Assembly (NCBI GenBank): GCA_001657315.1 | Contig: LYSV01000007.1 | Span: 1-64,000 of the forward strand | Source of the DNA: Flammeovirgaceae bacterium BBD 1991-12 | GTDB lineage: Bacteria; Bacteroidota; Bacteroidia; Cytophagales; Cyclobacteriaceae | Length of the DNA: 64,000 nt | Direction of reading: 5' to 3' | Shown here: positions 8,699-17,430 of the stretch, in pieces | Numbering within the stretch: position 1 is the stretch's first letter | How the letters are laid out: every line of letters begins with the position of its first letter | Translations under genes and position numbers: made by a program | The notes under the pieces: model-generated | Told to the model about the DNA's origin: nothing | Seen by the model: only the letters and a program-made list of their open reading frames with translations | Databases searched by the model: none

Positions 8699-9289
8699 TT
8701 ATTCAAATACTGATTTACGCCATGCTTCCATCATGGCCTTTCCCTGTTCGTCATCCATGTAGACTATATTTAACGAAAATTCTTTCTCCCCGAACAATCT
8801 GCTGAACATCTTCGTTGTCATCCTCATCCCGTTGGGAAAGCTTATCCCGACCTCAAACTCCCGGAACAAAAGTCCACCAATACTTGCCGTAGCAGACGAT
8901 GAGTCCAGTTTTACCCCTGGCATCTGAGATTGGTAGGTTTCATAGACAATTTCATTGACCGACTGCCAGGATTCATCATAATTTCCGTCAATCTCAGCAT
9001 CAAAAGGTTGCCAATTTGCTTCCATATAGTTGAAGTTCCCGTTTTTGAATACAAAAATGGTGTGCGACTGATTGATTACTTCCCCTTCGTAGGTATCTTC
9101 TATGGCTTCCAGACCCTTGTTCTGCATCTTTTTCCACTCCTTTGGAGGAACAGAGGTAAAATCAGCCGGGATCCCTATTTTCCATCCAAAATCCTCGTTG
9201 TAAAATTCCTTTTTTGCAGGATCCTGCTGTCCGTAATGATTACTGAAACTGAAAATCGAGATTATGAAGGGAATGAGCAATCGTTTCAT
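8699..9289 (-). CDS. Hypothetical exported protein
   Basis: Protein of 196 residues with a signal peptide (MKRLLIPFIISIFSFSNHYGQ). I cannot assign a family with confidence. The opening of the mature part (FYNEDFGWKIGIPADFTSVP) and the pattern of short strands resemble small PsbP/Mog1-like single-domain proteins that bind to or coat envelope partners; this is a weak structural guess. The stop codon lies directly against the right end of the MITE-like element, so any insertion there left the gene intact. The gene is 89 bases downstream of the membrane protein at 9379-10416 in the same direction. Confidence 0.6.
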   Translation of the reverse strand: MKRLLIPFIISIFSFSNHYGQQDPAKKEFYNEDFGWKIGIPADFTSVPPKEWKKMQNKGLEAIEDTYEGEVINQSHTIFVFKNGNFNYMEANWQPFDAEIDGNYDESWQSVNEIVYETYQSQMPGVKLDSSSATASIGGLLFREFEVGISFPNGMRMTTKMFSRLFGEKEFSLNIVYMDDEQGKAMMEAWRKSVFE

Positions 9290-9378
9290 AGAGGCATGTG
9301 AGGTTTAATGTATAAAACAAGGTAATTCCGACTACCATCCATCAGGAATGGAGGTAATCAGGATATAGCATTTCATGA

Positions 9379-10416
9379 TCATTTACCCGGATCCACATGA
9401 TCTTTTAGCGAGCTTTCAAGCCTCTCCTTTTCATCAACATAAAACGCAATGGAACTGAACACTTTCCTTAGTCCGTAAAACCGGTGAAGTACCTGATCGG
9501 ACCTAAGGTGCAAAACCATATTGGGGCTTTCCAGGCTACCCATCGGACACAGTCTTATGATTTTTTTGTCTTCAGGAAGCTCCCCGTAAATGACTTTTAC
9601 CTCTTTTATCTCCTTCAGGGGGATTGTGGCTTCTCCAAAAATACCATATCTGAGTTCCAGGTACTCATTAGCCACTACTATTGGCCTTTTACTCATGGAC
9701 CTCATCAAGCCAAATACCTGCAGCCCACTGTAGACACTCAGGCCGGACAATACCCACGCAGCCGTTTCACTCCATGTTTGGAGAAGGATATGAAAAACAA
9801 AGGTCTCCGATATCACCAGGAAAATAATGGCCCCAAGCACAGCCTGTGTGCCACTGTCTTTATGATAGGAAAATTCATTTTTCCGGAGTGTCCCTTTTTT
9901 CCAATGCGCAAACCCGTAGTAAAACACGGCTATTTCCGTGGTGAACACAGTACTAAGCCTTTTGGGAAGGACTTCAGATGCTGCATTCCTTAACGCTGTG
10001 AAAAAGTCATGGGCCTGTCCCTTCTGAATTCTGTACAGTTGCCTCGTCCTGTAGAGTTTTATCATGACTACGGTCAAAACCATTAACTCAACGGCAGGAA
10101 GAATCCATTTTTTCACCTGGGTGAGGAAAAACTGATGATCTGAGGGGATGATCATACCCGCCACCAAAATTCCAGTAATGAACAATGGGATGACCGTGAA
10201 CCGGGGGATCGCCGTTTTTCTGATCAACAGAAAATAAATTAACGGAATAGTCAAAACAAGGTCAAACGTAATGCCAGGGGACAGCTCTCCCGGATGCTCC
10301 ATAAACCAGGGTGACTTCACCAGGACGATCATCAGCATCACCATGACGAAAGGGATCCCAAAGGCCAGGAGATAGCTGAGTTGAAAGGTTTTATTCATCA
10401 CTATAAATCTATTCAA
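9379..10416 (-). CDS. Hypothetical integral membrane protein
   Basis: Protein of 345 residues with about six predicted membrane segments: residues roughly 15-33, 48-64, 72-89, 104-122, then a pair near 193-240. The last 100 residues are soluble and resemble a membrane-attached PH-like domain (YLELRYGIFGEATIPLKEIK, then a strand-rich region), a layout seen in Bacteroidota membrane proteins of unknown role. ATG at 10416 is used, though the Met at residue 7 (MNKTFQ) is an equally good start. It lies 21 bases downstream of the EamA transporter gene, so they may be co-transcribed. No catalytic motif was found. Confidence 0.6.
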   Translation of the reverse strand: MNRFIVMNKTFQLSYLLAFGIPFVMVMLMIVLVKSPWFMEHPGELSPGITFDLVLTIPLIYFLLIRKTAIPRFTVIPLFITGILVAGMIIPSDHQFFLTQVKKWILPAVELMVLTVVMIKLYRTRQLYRIQKGQAHDFFTALRNAASEVLPKRLSTVFTTEIAVFYYGFAHWKKGTLRKNEFSYHKDSGTQAVLGAIIFLVISETFVFHILLQTWSETAAWVLSGLSVYSGLQVFGLMRSMSKRPIVVANEYLELRYGIFGEATIPLKEIKEVKVIYGELPEDKKIIRLCPMGSLESPNMVLHLRSDQVLHRFYGLRKVFSSIAFYVDEKERLESSLKDHVDPGK

Positions 10417-10437
10417 GAAAGTGCCCTTTACCTCAAA

Positions 10438-11334
10438 TTATCCACTCATCGCCTTTCTCTTGTAATACTTATTAAATGCCGGGTAGCTCAGCACTGATGC
10501 CAGGATGATCAGGGTGCCAAGGTAAAAACCGGGCTGCATTTTTTCTTTTTCTCCAAAAATAAGCAACGCGAGAATGATCCCGTACACCGGCTCCAGGTTC
10601 ACGGTGAGATTGATCAAAAATGCAGATAATCGCTTCATTAACTCTACCCAAACAGAATAGGCATACACCGTACAAATCACCGCCAGAACAATGATATAGA
10701 GCCAATCCAGTCCTGTGGGTACCAACTTCAGCTGTCCGCCTGAAAACCAGGTGGTATAGATGGGGAAAAATGCCGCCGTCCCGGCGCAGGCTCCTATCAT
10801 TTCATAGAAGGTGATCATATAGGGATTGTGCCGTTGTGTGAACTGTCCGTTGATCACAGAAAACAAGGCAGCGAGAAAGGCGGAGATCACCGCCATAGTA
10901 AGGCCCAGGGCGTGATCAAATTCAAAACGGAAGATAACGTACAACCCCACGATCACGATCATTCCCAAGCCTACTTCAAACATTTTGATCTTCCGTTTGG
11001 TTATCATAGGCTCCAGAAAACTTGTCCAGAGCGAGCAGGTAGCCATACCCGCCAGGCATACCGAGGCATTGGATACCCTTGCCGCTGCAAAGAACAGGAT
11101 CCAATGAGCAGCAATAAGGACGCCCGTTCCCAGGATCTTCAAAACAGGGAACACTCCCAGCCGGAAGTCCTTTCTCCCATAAAGCAGAAGCAGCCCCAAG
11201 GTAATAAAGGCGATCAGAGTTCTGTAAAATACCAACTCGACGGAAGGGATGGAGATCAGGAGCCCCAAAATAGCAGTAAAGCCCCATATCCAAACGATAA
11301 AATGGAGCTTAATATAGTCACGTACCACACTCAT
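10438..11334 (-). CDS. EamA/DMT-family transporter
   Basis: Inner-membrane small-molecule exporter of the drug/metabolite transporter superfamily, 298 residues with ten expected helices made of two EamA repeats. The second repeat ends with the usual family block NLTVNLEPVYGIILALLIFGE around residues 240-260, and the C-terminus is short and basic (YYKRKAM). The substrate cannot be read from sequence. Its start is three bases from the stop of the LptF/LptG permease gene (11337), so the two form a tight operon, although the jobs are not obviously linked. Confidence 0.85.
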   Translation of the reverse strand: MSVVRDYIKLHFIVWIWGFTAILGLLISIPSVELVFYRTLIAFITLGLLLLYGRKDFRLGVFPVLKILGTGVLIAAHWILFFAAARVSNASVCLAGMATCSLWTSFLEPMITKRKIKMFEVGLGMIVIVGLYVIFRFEFDHALGLTMAVISAFLAALFSVINGQFTQRHNPYMITFYEMIGACAGTAAFFPIYTTWFSGGQLKLVPTGLDWLYIIVLAVICTVYAYSVWVELMKRLSAFLINLTVNLEPVYGIILALLIFGEKEKMQPGFYLGTLIILASVLSYPAFNKYYKRKAMSG

Positions 11335-11336
11335 GA

Positions 11337-12410
11337 CTAACGGGGAACGTATTTATACATAAGCAGGGATATACCGCCAAACACAATATTCGGTATCCAT
11401 ACCCCTATCATAGGGTGAAGCCCCCCCGCTTCTGCCACTGTTTTACTCAGAATAAAAAACAGGATAAAAAGAAAGGAAAGAAAAAATCCGAGTGCAATCT
11501 GAAAACCTGCCCCACCCCTTGTCTTACGGGCAGAAACGATCACCCCCATGAACGTGAGGATCAAAATGGCAAAAGGGGAGGTAAAACGGGTATATTTTTC
11601 CACCTGGTACACCTCTACGTTGCTGGCTCCACGGAGGGTCAACTTCCTGATCTCATCGTTCAGCTCGTCGATGGTCATACCATCATAGTTGCGATATTTG
11701 TTTTCAAATTCATTGGGATGGATCGCCAGCGTGGTATCCATTTCCTTGCCCTCCTCAATAAGCTCTTCCATACCATCCATCTCATGCTTCTTCCATGTGG
11801 TCAGTTTCCACTTGTCCTTCTCCTTATCCCACGTGATCCGGTTGGCAGAAAGTTTGGATAAAAGCTGCGTGCCTTCCACCTTTTCCAGCGTAAAGTTATA
11901 CCCTACATCTGACTGGTTATTGTAGCTGCGCATATACAAGTAGGTATCCGGCGCTACCTGCATGTGAATGTTGGTCTGATCGAAATAGTACTTGCTTTTC
12001 AGGTATTCGATCTCAAAAGCCAGCCTTGACTTGTTAGAGTTGGGGATCACCCAGCCGGTAAGTACAAAGCTAACAGCAGCAATGATCATGGAACCGATGA
12101 AATAAGGGATAAGCATCCTGCGAAAGGACACCCCACTGCTCAGGATGGCAATGATCTCCGTACGGCCGGCCATTTGCGCGGTCACAAACACTGTGGCAAT
12201 AAAGGTGGTCAGCGGGGTAATGAAATTCGCGATCCATGGAATGAAATCAACATAATATCCGAGGATCTGTTGGGTAGTGACCCCGGCTTTCACAAATTTC
12301 TCGGTCTTCTCAGTAATGTCGATGACCAGAATGATCGCCACAATAATGAGCACTGTGAAAACGAATGACCCCAGGAATTTCCTCAATATGTATTTATCAA
12401 TAAGTTTCAT
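11337..12410 (-). CDS. LptF/LptG family permease (lipopolysaccharide export)
   Basis: Inner-membrane component of the Lpt system, which extracts lipopolysaccharide from the inner membrane. It has 357 residues, the usual length. The opening MKLIDKYILRKFLGSFVFTV is typical of the YjgP/YjgQ family. Three N-terminal helices are followed by a periplasmic beta-jellyroll part of about 180 residues, then three C-terminal helices (FAILILTFMGVIVSARKT, LGFFLSFLFILFFIL, GVWIPNIVFGGISLLMY). Whether it is LptF or LptG cannot be decided. It lies downstream of tgt with an 86-base gap that carries heptamer repeats. Confidence 0.9.
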   Translation of the reverse strand: MKLIDKYILRKFLGSFVFTVLIIVAIILVIDITEKTEKFVKAGVTTQQILGYYVDFIPWIANFITPLTTFIATVFVTAQMAGRTEIIAILSSGVSFRRMLIPYFIGSMIIAAVSFVLTGWVIPNSNKSRLAFEIEYLKSKYYFDQTNIHMQVAPDTYLYMRSYNNQSDVGYNFTLEKVEGTQLLSKLSANRITWDKEKDKWKLTTWKKHEMDGMEELIEEGKEMDTTLAIHPNEFENKYRNYDGMTIDELNDEIRKLTLRGASNVEVYQVEKYTRFTSPFAILILTFMGVIVSARKTRGGAGFQIALGFFLSFLFILFFILSKTVAEAGGLHPMIGVWIPNIVFGGISLLMYKYVPR

Positions 12411-12432
12411 AATGTCTGTTCCCTGTTCTATG

Positions 12433-12492
12433 TCAAAAGTTCAAAGCTGGTGATGAAATTTGAACGCAGAACTTTGAACATCGAATTGCGAA
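12433..12492. repeat. Heptamer-periodic repeat between tgt and the LptF/LptG gene
   Basis: Six consecutive 7-base units ending in GAA fill 12451-12492 (TGATGAA, ATTTGAA, CGCAGAA, CTTTGAA, CATCGAA, TTGCGAA). Two units of opposite sense (TCAAAAG, TTCAAAG) lie at 12433-12446. GTTCAAAG (12439-12446) and CTTTGAAC (12472-12479) form an inverted pair. The array ends five bases from the tgt stop codon. Confidence 0.6.
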
Positions 12493-12496
12493 CCGA

Positions 12497-13627
12497 TCAT
12501 AATTTAGTGCTGACCTTTTTTACCATTGTCGTTTTCCAATCAAAAAATGTGCCTTTTTCTATCTGTTTTCTGGCTTCTGTCACCAGCCAAAGGTAAAAAG
12601 TAAGATTATGTATACTTGCTATTTGTGCTCCTAAAATTTCCTTACTAAGGACGAGATGCCTCAAATATGCTTTTGAATAAAATGTATCCACATATCCTCC
12701 CAGCGCCGGGTCCAGAGGACTCAGGTCATCTTCCCATTTTTTATTCTTTATATTGATGATCCCCTCGGTGGTAAACAGCATGCCGTTGCGGCCGTTCCGG
12801 GTGGGCATCACACAGTCGAACATATCTATGCCCATGGCAATACACTCCAGGATATTGGCTGGCGTCCCTACACCCATAAGGTAACGGGGTTTATCAGCAG
12901 GCAGAATATCGCAAACAAGCTCCGTCATTTCATACATCATGTCCGCCGGCTCACCCACGGAAAGCCCTCCTATGGCATTTCCCTCCCTTTCAAAACCGGC
13001 AATAGTTTCAGCCGACTGTGCTCTCAGATCTTTATATACACTGCCCTGAACAATAGGGAACAACGTCTGAGAATAGCCATATTTACCCCCCGTGGTGTCA
13101 AATCGCTGACAGCAGCGCTCCAGCCAGCGGTGGGTCATGTGCATCGATTCTTTGGCGTAATCATACTCGCAGGGGTAGGGAGTACACTCGTCAAAGGCCA
13201 TGATTATATCCGCGCCAATGGTTCTCTGGATATCCATCACGCCTTCCGGAGTAAAAACATGTGTAGAGCCATCAATGTGCGATTTGAACGTTACACCTTT
13301 CTCATTGATCTTTCTTGAGTCTGCCAGGGAGTATACCTGATATCCTCCGCTGTCCGTAAGCAAGGGCCTTTCCCAGCCATTGAACAGGTGAAGCCCTCCG
13401 GCCTTTTCAATAATATCCAGCCCGGGCCTCAGGTACAGATGATAGGTATTCCCCAGTATGATCTGCGCCTTTATATCATGCTCCAACTCACGCTGATGAA
13501 CGGCCTTAACGGACCCCGCCGTGCCTACCGGCATAAAAATAGGGGTCTGAATGACCCCATGATCAGTAGTAATGGCACCCGTCCTGGCCTTACTGCCTTT
13601 ATCCTTACGCTGGATCTCAAATTTCAT
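12497..13627 (-). CDS. tgt: Queuine tRNA-ribosyltransferase (tRNA-guanine transglycosylase)
   Basis: Exchanges guanine 34 of GUN-anticodon tRNAs for the queuosine precursor in the cytoplasm. The ATG at 13627 gives MKFEIQRKDKGSKARTG and a 376-residue protein, the standard size; a longer frame from 13711 would add 28 unrelated residues and is not favoured. Motifs seen: GNTYHLYLRPG, the catalytic LTDSGGYQV loop near residue 93, GGLSVGEP, and the nucleophile region FDCVMPTRNGRNG. The four-ligand zinc site usual at the C-terminus (CxCxxC...H) is not evident here; the corresponding part reads INIKNKKWEDDLSPLDP, a loss that some bacterial forms tolerate. It is followed by an LptF/LptG permease gene. 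Confidence 0.95.
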   Translation of the reverse strand: MKFEIQRKDKGSKARTGAITTDHGVIQTPIFMPVGTAGSVKAVHQRELEHDIKAQIILGNTYHLYLRPGLDIIEKAGGLHLFNGWERPLLTDSGGYQVYSLADSRKINEKGVTFKSHIDGSTHVFTPEGVMDIQRTIGADIIMAFDECTPYPCEYDYAKESMHMTHRWLERCCQRFDTTGGKYGYSQTLFPIVQGSVYKDLRAQSAETIAGFEREGNAIGGLSVGEPADMMYEMTELVCDILPADKPRYLMGVGTPANILECIAMGIDMFDCVMPTRNGRNGMLFTTEGIINIKNKKWEDDLSPLDPALGGYVDTFYSKAYLRHLVLSKEILGAQIASIHNLTFYLWLVTEARKQIEKGTFFDWKTTMVKKVSTKL

Positions 13628-13711
13628 AACAAGCCGCAAAAATAGATTTTTATTCCGTTCCTGGCCTAATCGTGGGAATTCAAAAAGTTGATACGTTCCC
13701 TTCATAAACAA

Positions 13712-13740
13712 CCTTACTAAGCTTTAAAAGCTTAGTAAGG
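13712..13740. repeat. Perfect 13-bp hairpin in the divergent tgt / glycosyltransferase spacer
   Basis: CCTTACTAAGCTT (13712-13724) and AAGCTTAGTAAGG (13728-13740) are exact reverse complements with a 3-base loop. It is located between two divergent genes, so it is not an ordinary end-of-gene terminator. It shares the TTACTAA/TTAGTAA outer stem with the hairpin at 62284-62315. Confidence 0.7.
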
Positions 13741-13815
13741 TTTCAGGCATCGAGTACTTCACGGCTGACTATTACATAATTCACTTATATTTGCCCCCTT
13801 TTATAAAACTGTAGT

Positions 13816-14922
13816 ATGGCCATTGGTACTTTTTTGCTCATTGCTTTTTCTATAGCAGTAGTTATTCAATTGATTTTTATGATCCTTTTCATGCTGGCTT
13901 TCAGCAGGTACCGACCACCTTCCAATACACCGGCCGAGCCTGTTTCTGTGCTGGTTTGCGCCCAAAATCAGGAGGAAAACCTGAAAAAGCTAATTCCTGC
14001 CCTGTTGGATCAGTCCCATCCTGAATTTGAAGTGATCATTGTTAATGATCGGTCCCACGACGGTACCTATGAGTTACTGGACGGGAAAAGCAGGGAGAAT
14101 CCAAAAGTAAAAGCTGTACACATTGACCGGAAGCCTGACCATGTGGACGGAAAGAAGTATGCCGTTACGTTAGGCGTAAAAGCAGCCGGGTTTGAGAACA
14201 TTGTGCTCACAGATGCGGATTGTGTGCCTTTTTCAAATATGTGGCTTACCAAAATGGCAGGTGCTTTTAACAAGGACACCGAAATAGTACTGGGTTATTC
14301 CGGTTATGAAAAGCAAAAGGGATTTTTGAACTACTTCATACGTTTCGAAACACTCTGGACGGCCATTCAATACCTTGGTCTGGCGCTTTCCGGGTTCCCC
14401 TACATGGGAGTAGGCCGTAATCTGGCCTGGGCCAAAGGGCTTTTTATGAATGCCAAAGGCTTCAACGGCTATCAACAAGTGACCGGGGGGGATGATGACC
14501 TGTTTGTTAACCGTCACGCTCGTGCCGGCAACACAGCTGTCGTTCTAGGGAGTGAAGCCATGACCGTATCCCAGCCAAAGACCTCGTGGCAGGCTTTTTT
14601 CAGGCAAAAACTCAGGCACCTGAGTGTGGGCAAACACTACTCCATGCGCAGCAGGGCCATTCTTTCCATATTCTCTATAAGTCATATCCTGAGCTGGCTA
14701 TTGCCAGTAGCCCTGTTACTACTCGGAATTGATCCGTATTTAGTAATAGGCCTCATTCTGATCAGAACTTTAGTGGTATATCTGACGTTAATTATTGCGT
14801 GCAAAAAATCAGGAGAAAAGTTCGAATTGTGGGGTTTACTCATTTTAGATTGTATTTTTGTACTGTATTACAGTTTGGCAGGCATCTCGGCCTTATTCAC
14901 AAAGAAGGTTAAATGGATTTAA
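13816..14922 (+). CDS. Membrane-anchored family 2 glycosyltransferase
   Basis: Transfers a sugar from a nucleotide-sugar to an unknown acceptor at the cytoplasmic face of the inner membrane. The 368-residue protein has an N-terminal helix (residues 5-30), a GT-A domain with VSVLVCAQNQEENL at residue 43, a DAD metal motif (LTDADC, near 136), a GGDDD motif near 226 and QKLRHLSVG near 270. Two or three C-terminal helices follow. The layout resembles processive polysaccharide synthases. The last ten bases overlap the start of the sigma-factor gene, so the two are translated together, which suggests shared regulation rather than a shared reaction. Confidence 0.88.
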   Translation: MAIGTFLLIAFSIAVVIQLIFMILFMLAFSRYRPPSNTPAEPVSVLVCAQNQEENLKKLIPALLDQSHPEFEVIIVNDRSHDGTYELLDGKSRENPKVKAVHIDRKPDHVDGKKYAVTLGVKAAGFENIVLTDADCVPFSNMWLTKMAGAFNKDTEIVLGYSGYEKQKGFLNYFIRFETLWTAIQYLGLALSGFPYMGVGRNLAWAKGLFMNAKGFNGYQQVTGGDDDLFVNRHARAGNTAVVLGSEAMTVSQPKTSWQAFFRQKLRHLSVGKHYSMRSRAILSIFSISHILSWLLPVALLLLGIDPYLVIGLILIRTLVVYLTLIIACKKSGEKFELWGLLILDCIFVLYYSLAGISALFTKKVKWI

Positions 14923-15521
14923 AAAAGCAGTTCTCGGATAAAGCGCTGGAGGATTTCAAGTTAATTGATCAGGCAGTAAAGGAAGATGACGAACAGGCTT
15001 TTGCCATGCTGATGGAACGGTACAAAAGACCGGTATATCACATGGTACTTAAAATGGTACGGAATGTGGATGATGCCGAAGATCTTACCATAGAGGCTTT
15101 TGCCAAGGCATTCAAAAATCTGCACCGTTTCAAAAAGGACTATACCTTCAGCACCTGGCTTTTCAGGATAGCTACCAACAATGCCATTGACTTTATCCGT
15201 AAAAAAAGGCTGGAAACGATGAGCCTGGACACATCCTTTACTGATGACAGTGGTGAGGCAGTACAGATAGATGTGGAAGACAAAAATCTCAATCCGCAGG
15301 AAGAGGCCATTAAAAGTCAGAAGATAGAATTGATCCAGCTTTTTGTCACAAAACTTCCCGCAAAATACCAGCGCCTGGTCAAATTGCGATATTTTGAAGA
15401 GTTGTCATATGAGGAGATCGCACAGGAACTGGATGCTCCCCTCGGAACGGTGAAGGCTCAGCTTCACAGGGCCAGAGAGTTGATGTATGATCTGGTCAAG
15501 AATAAAAAAGAGCATATCTGA
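14913..15521 (+). CDS. ECF-type RNA polymerase sigma factor
   Basis: Directs RNA polymerase to a specific promoter set. It has 202 residues with both ECF regions: sigma2 around residues 30-100 (MVRNVDDAEDLTIEAFAKA, then FSTWLFRIATNNAIDFIRKK) and sigma4 around 145-195 (LPAKYQRLVKLRYFEELSYE, then TVKAQLHRARE). The start ATG lies inside the end of the glycosyltransferase gene (10-base overlap). No anti-sigma factor follows; the next gene is a GNAT acetyltransferase 36 bases on. The regulon is unknown. Confidence 0.93.
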   Translation: MDLKKQFSDKALEDFKLIDQAVKEDDEQAFAMLMERYKRPVYHMVLKMVRNVDDAEDLTIEAFAKAFKNLHRFKKDYTFSTWLFRIATNNAIDFIRKKRLETMSLDTSFTDDSGEAVQIDVEDKNLNPQEEAIKSQKIELIQLFVTKLPAKYQRLVKLRYFEELSYEEIAQELDAPLGTVKAQLHRARELMYDLVKNKKEHI

Positions 15522-15557
15522 CAATTTGCATACTGGTTAACAATTGCTAATCCAACA

Positions 15558-16007
15558 TTGCCTGTGAAAAGGATCTCCGTTCTTGAAGGAACTATTGAAG
15601 AGGTGGTGGCCCTTTCTCAGCAGATACCTGAATTTCAGGATCCATATGGCACAGAAGAATATCACCTGAGATTATCCGGCAAACAACACCTTATCCTTAT
15701 CGCCACATGTGATGAACAGCCTGCAGGATTTAAAGTGGGTTACAATAAAGAAAGTGACGGTTCATTCTACAGTTGGATGGGAGCTGTACTGCCGGGATTC
15801 CGGAAGCTGGGCATAGCTCAGAAACTACTGGATGAGCAAATAATATGGGCAAGATCCTATGGTTATCAGTGCATCAGGTTCAAGACCCGTAATCATCTTA
15901 AGTCCATGCTCAGCTTCGGGCTGAAAAATGGTTTTGATATCGTAGCAGTGGTCAAATATCCTGATGTACGTGACCACAGGATCGTCCTGGAAAAGGCATT
16001 GGTGTAA
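15558..16007 (+). CDS. GNAT family N-acetyltransferase
   Basis: Acetyl-CoA-dependent acyltransferase of about 149 residues. The core shows SWMGAVLPGFRKLGIAQKLL (the acetyl-CoA loop in Q/RxxGxG/A form) around residues 72-93 and RFKTRNHLKSMLSFGLKNGF, a typical last-helix block, near 115-135. The nominal start is TTG at 15558; GTG at 15564 is an alternative, and no ATG fits. It lies 36 bases after the sigma-factor gene and may be co-transcribed with it. Substrate unknown. Confidence 0.82.
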   Translation: MPVKRISVLEGTIEEVVALSQQIPEFQDPYGTEEYHLRLSGKQHLILIATCDEQPAGFKVGYNKESDGSFYSWMGAVLPGFRKLGIAQKLLDEQIIWARSYGYQCIRFKTRNHLKSMLSFGLKNGFDIVAVVKYPDVRDHRIVLEKALV

Positions 16008-16020
16008 TTCCGCTGCAGCT

Positions 16021-16049
16021 AAAAAAAGAGGCTGTATAAAAACAGCCTC
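16021..16049 (-). terminator. Rho-independent terminator for the solute-binding protein gene
   Basis: GAGGCTGT (16028-16035) pairs exactly with ACAGCCTC (16042-16049). On the minus strand the hairpin is followed by a run of seven T (16027-16021), which fits the end of the gene at 16133-16999. On the plus strand a second, weaker CCTCT/AGAGG pair followed by TTTTTTT (16071-16077) could serve the GNAT gene. Confidence 0.75.
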
Positions 16050-16132
16050 TGCAAGCAAAGAGGTTAGTACTTTTTTTAATTGTTTTAAATATAATAATTC
16101 CTGGTGATAAGTCCATGACGATCACCCATCAA

Positions 16133-16999
16133 CTATTTCGCCGTTTGCAGCAGCTTCACTCCAGTGTCCCCAAGATGTTTTGTAAGTATTTTCTTGTAAG
16201 CTGTGGTATTGGTATATCCCCCGTTTGCCTCAAAAAACTCCTTCATCAGCGGTTGCCAATCGCTGTTCATTGGCATAATAAAACCAAACTGCTCACTGCT
16301 TTGATCCCCTACAGGGTGTCGCTTGACGGGCCTTCTTCTTTGCATAGCATCCAGGTAAAAGGCAAGATCGAGGTAAGCGAAAGCCGCCTTGTCCGTCATT
16401 ACTTTTTGAAGCGCCTCCTGACTGGAAGCTACGTAGTTGATCTGCATTGAGCCAAAATGTCTCTTTTTGATATCGAGCAGCCTCTTTTCATTGGTCGTAC
16501 CCTTGGGGGCATAGGCAGTCAGCCCCTTAAAAGTCTCCTGTATCTTACTCATATCCGCAAGTGTGGGTACTGCGGCTTGTGTCACTAAAATTGAGAAGTT
16601 GGTAATGAAGGGAGGACTGAATTTTACTTCTTTCTTACGGGAATCCCGGATGGTGATGTTTCCCAATCCGATCACTCCGTCCTTGCTGGACCTGACCTTA
16701 CTGTACATACCACTAAAACTGGAGCCATCGCCTACATATTTTGAGGCTAGCTGCACACCATGCTTTGTATTAACATAATTGACAAAATCATTCATGATGT
16801 CCACGCAAATACCGGTAAGCTTTCCGTTGCTGTCCTTGTAAACAAATCCGGGGGTTTCTACATAGGCCAGGGAAATGGTTCCGGAACCCGAAGATTTCAC
16901 GGCAGACCATTTGTCACCAGAATACTGGCCCCACGCTGAAGCACAGGTACAGGCCAGTATCACCATAATTGAAAATTTTAAGGATCGTGTAGTTTTCAT
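16133..16999 (-). CDS. Family 3 extracellular solute-binding protein (orphan)
   Basis: Periplasmic binding protein of the amino-acid (SBP family 3) fold, 288 residues, with a signal peptide ending CASAWGQ. Family features: GKLTGICVDIMNDFVNYV near residue 60, IGLGNITIRDSRKKEVKFSP near 112, and the second-lobe block AYLDLAFYLDAMQ near 210. No permease, ATPase or sensor domain lies nearby, so the protein either works with transport parts encoded elsewhere or has a separate sensing role. A 430-base gene-free stretch lies upstream and a terminator downstream, so it is probably monocistronic. Confidence 0.85.
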   Translation of the reverse strand: MKTTRSLKFSIMVILACTCASAWGQYSGDKWSAVKSSGSGTISLAYVETPGFVYKDSNGKLTGICVDIMNDFVNYVNTKHGVQLASKYVGDGSSFSGMYSKVRSSKDGVIGLGNITIRDSRKKEVKFSPPFITNFSILVTQAAVPTLADMSKIQETFKGLTAYAPKGTTNEKRLLDIKKRHFGSMQINYVASSQEALQKVMTDKAAFAYLDLAFYLDAMQRRRPVKRHPVGDQSSEQFGFIMPMNSDWQPLMKEFFEANGGYTNTTAYKKILTKHLGDTGVKLLQTAK

Positions 17000-17430
17000 A
17001 ATTAGGGGAAGTTATGAGTTTATAGTTGAATTAATTGATAGTCAGCACTTTACAAATTAAAGCAACCAACTACAGACGGTATTAATTTACCTGGTTTCAA
17101 AGAAAAACCAAACAAATCATTATCGTGAAGAATCCGAATCATCAACAGCTCAGATGCCTTCAGCAATCCACAGAAATGCACAGAAGCATACCCTCAATAT
17201 ACAGGTGGCCTCTGCTATCCACGCGGACAAGTGCAGCATTGCAGCCCAATGCTACCTTTTCACCACACTGATACGAAAAGGCTGTCCGGTATGGATTTAT
17301 GGCGTTTGAAGCCAGGAAGGTAACCACAGAATACACGGCTCGTTTTTTCAGCTATTTGAAGAACGGTATTTAAGCAGTTTAAACCGTTGCGCATTAAGAA
17401 ATAGGATTACGGCGCGTATCTTAATGGTCT
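17000..17430. other. Gene-free stretch
   Basis: 431 bases between the solute-binding protein start and the end of the enoyl-CoA hydratase gene. No convincing reading frame, tRNA or repeat family was found. A weak hairpin (AACGGT at 17362-17367 with ACCGTT at 17383-17388) lies near the hydratase stop and could act in termination, but it lacks a T run. Confidence 0.5.

Noticed and set aside
13628-13711. Longer tgt start at 13711
   Set aside because: The extra 28 residues do not resemble the family, and the ATG at 13627 gives the standard 376-residue length.
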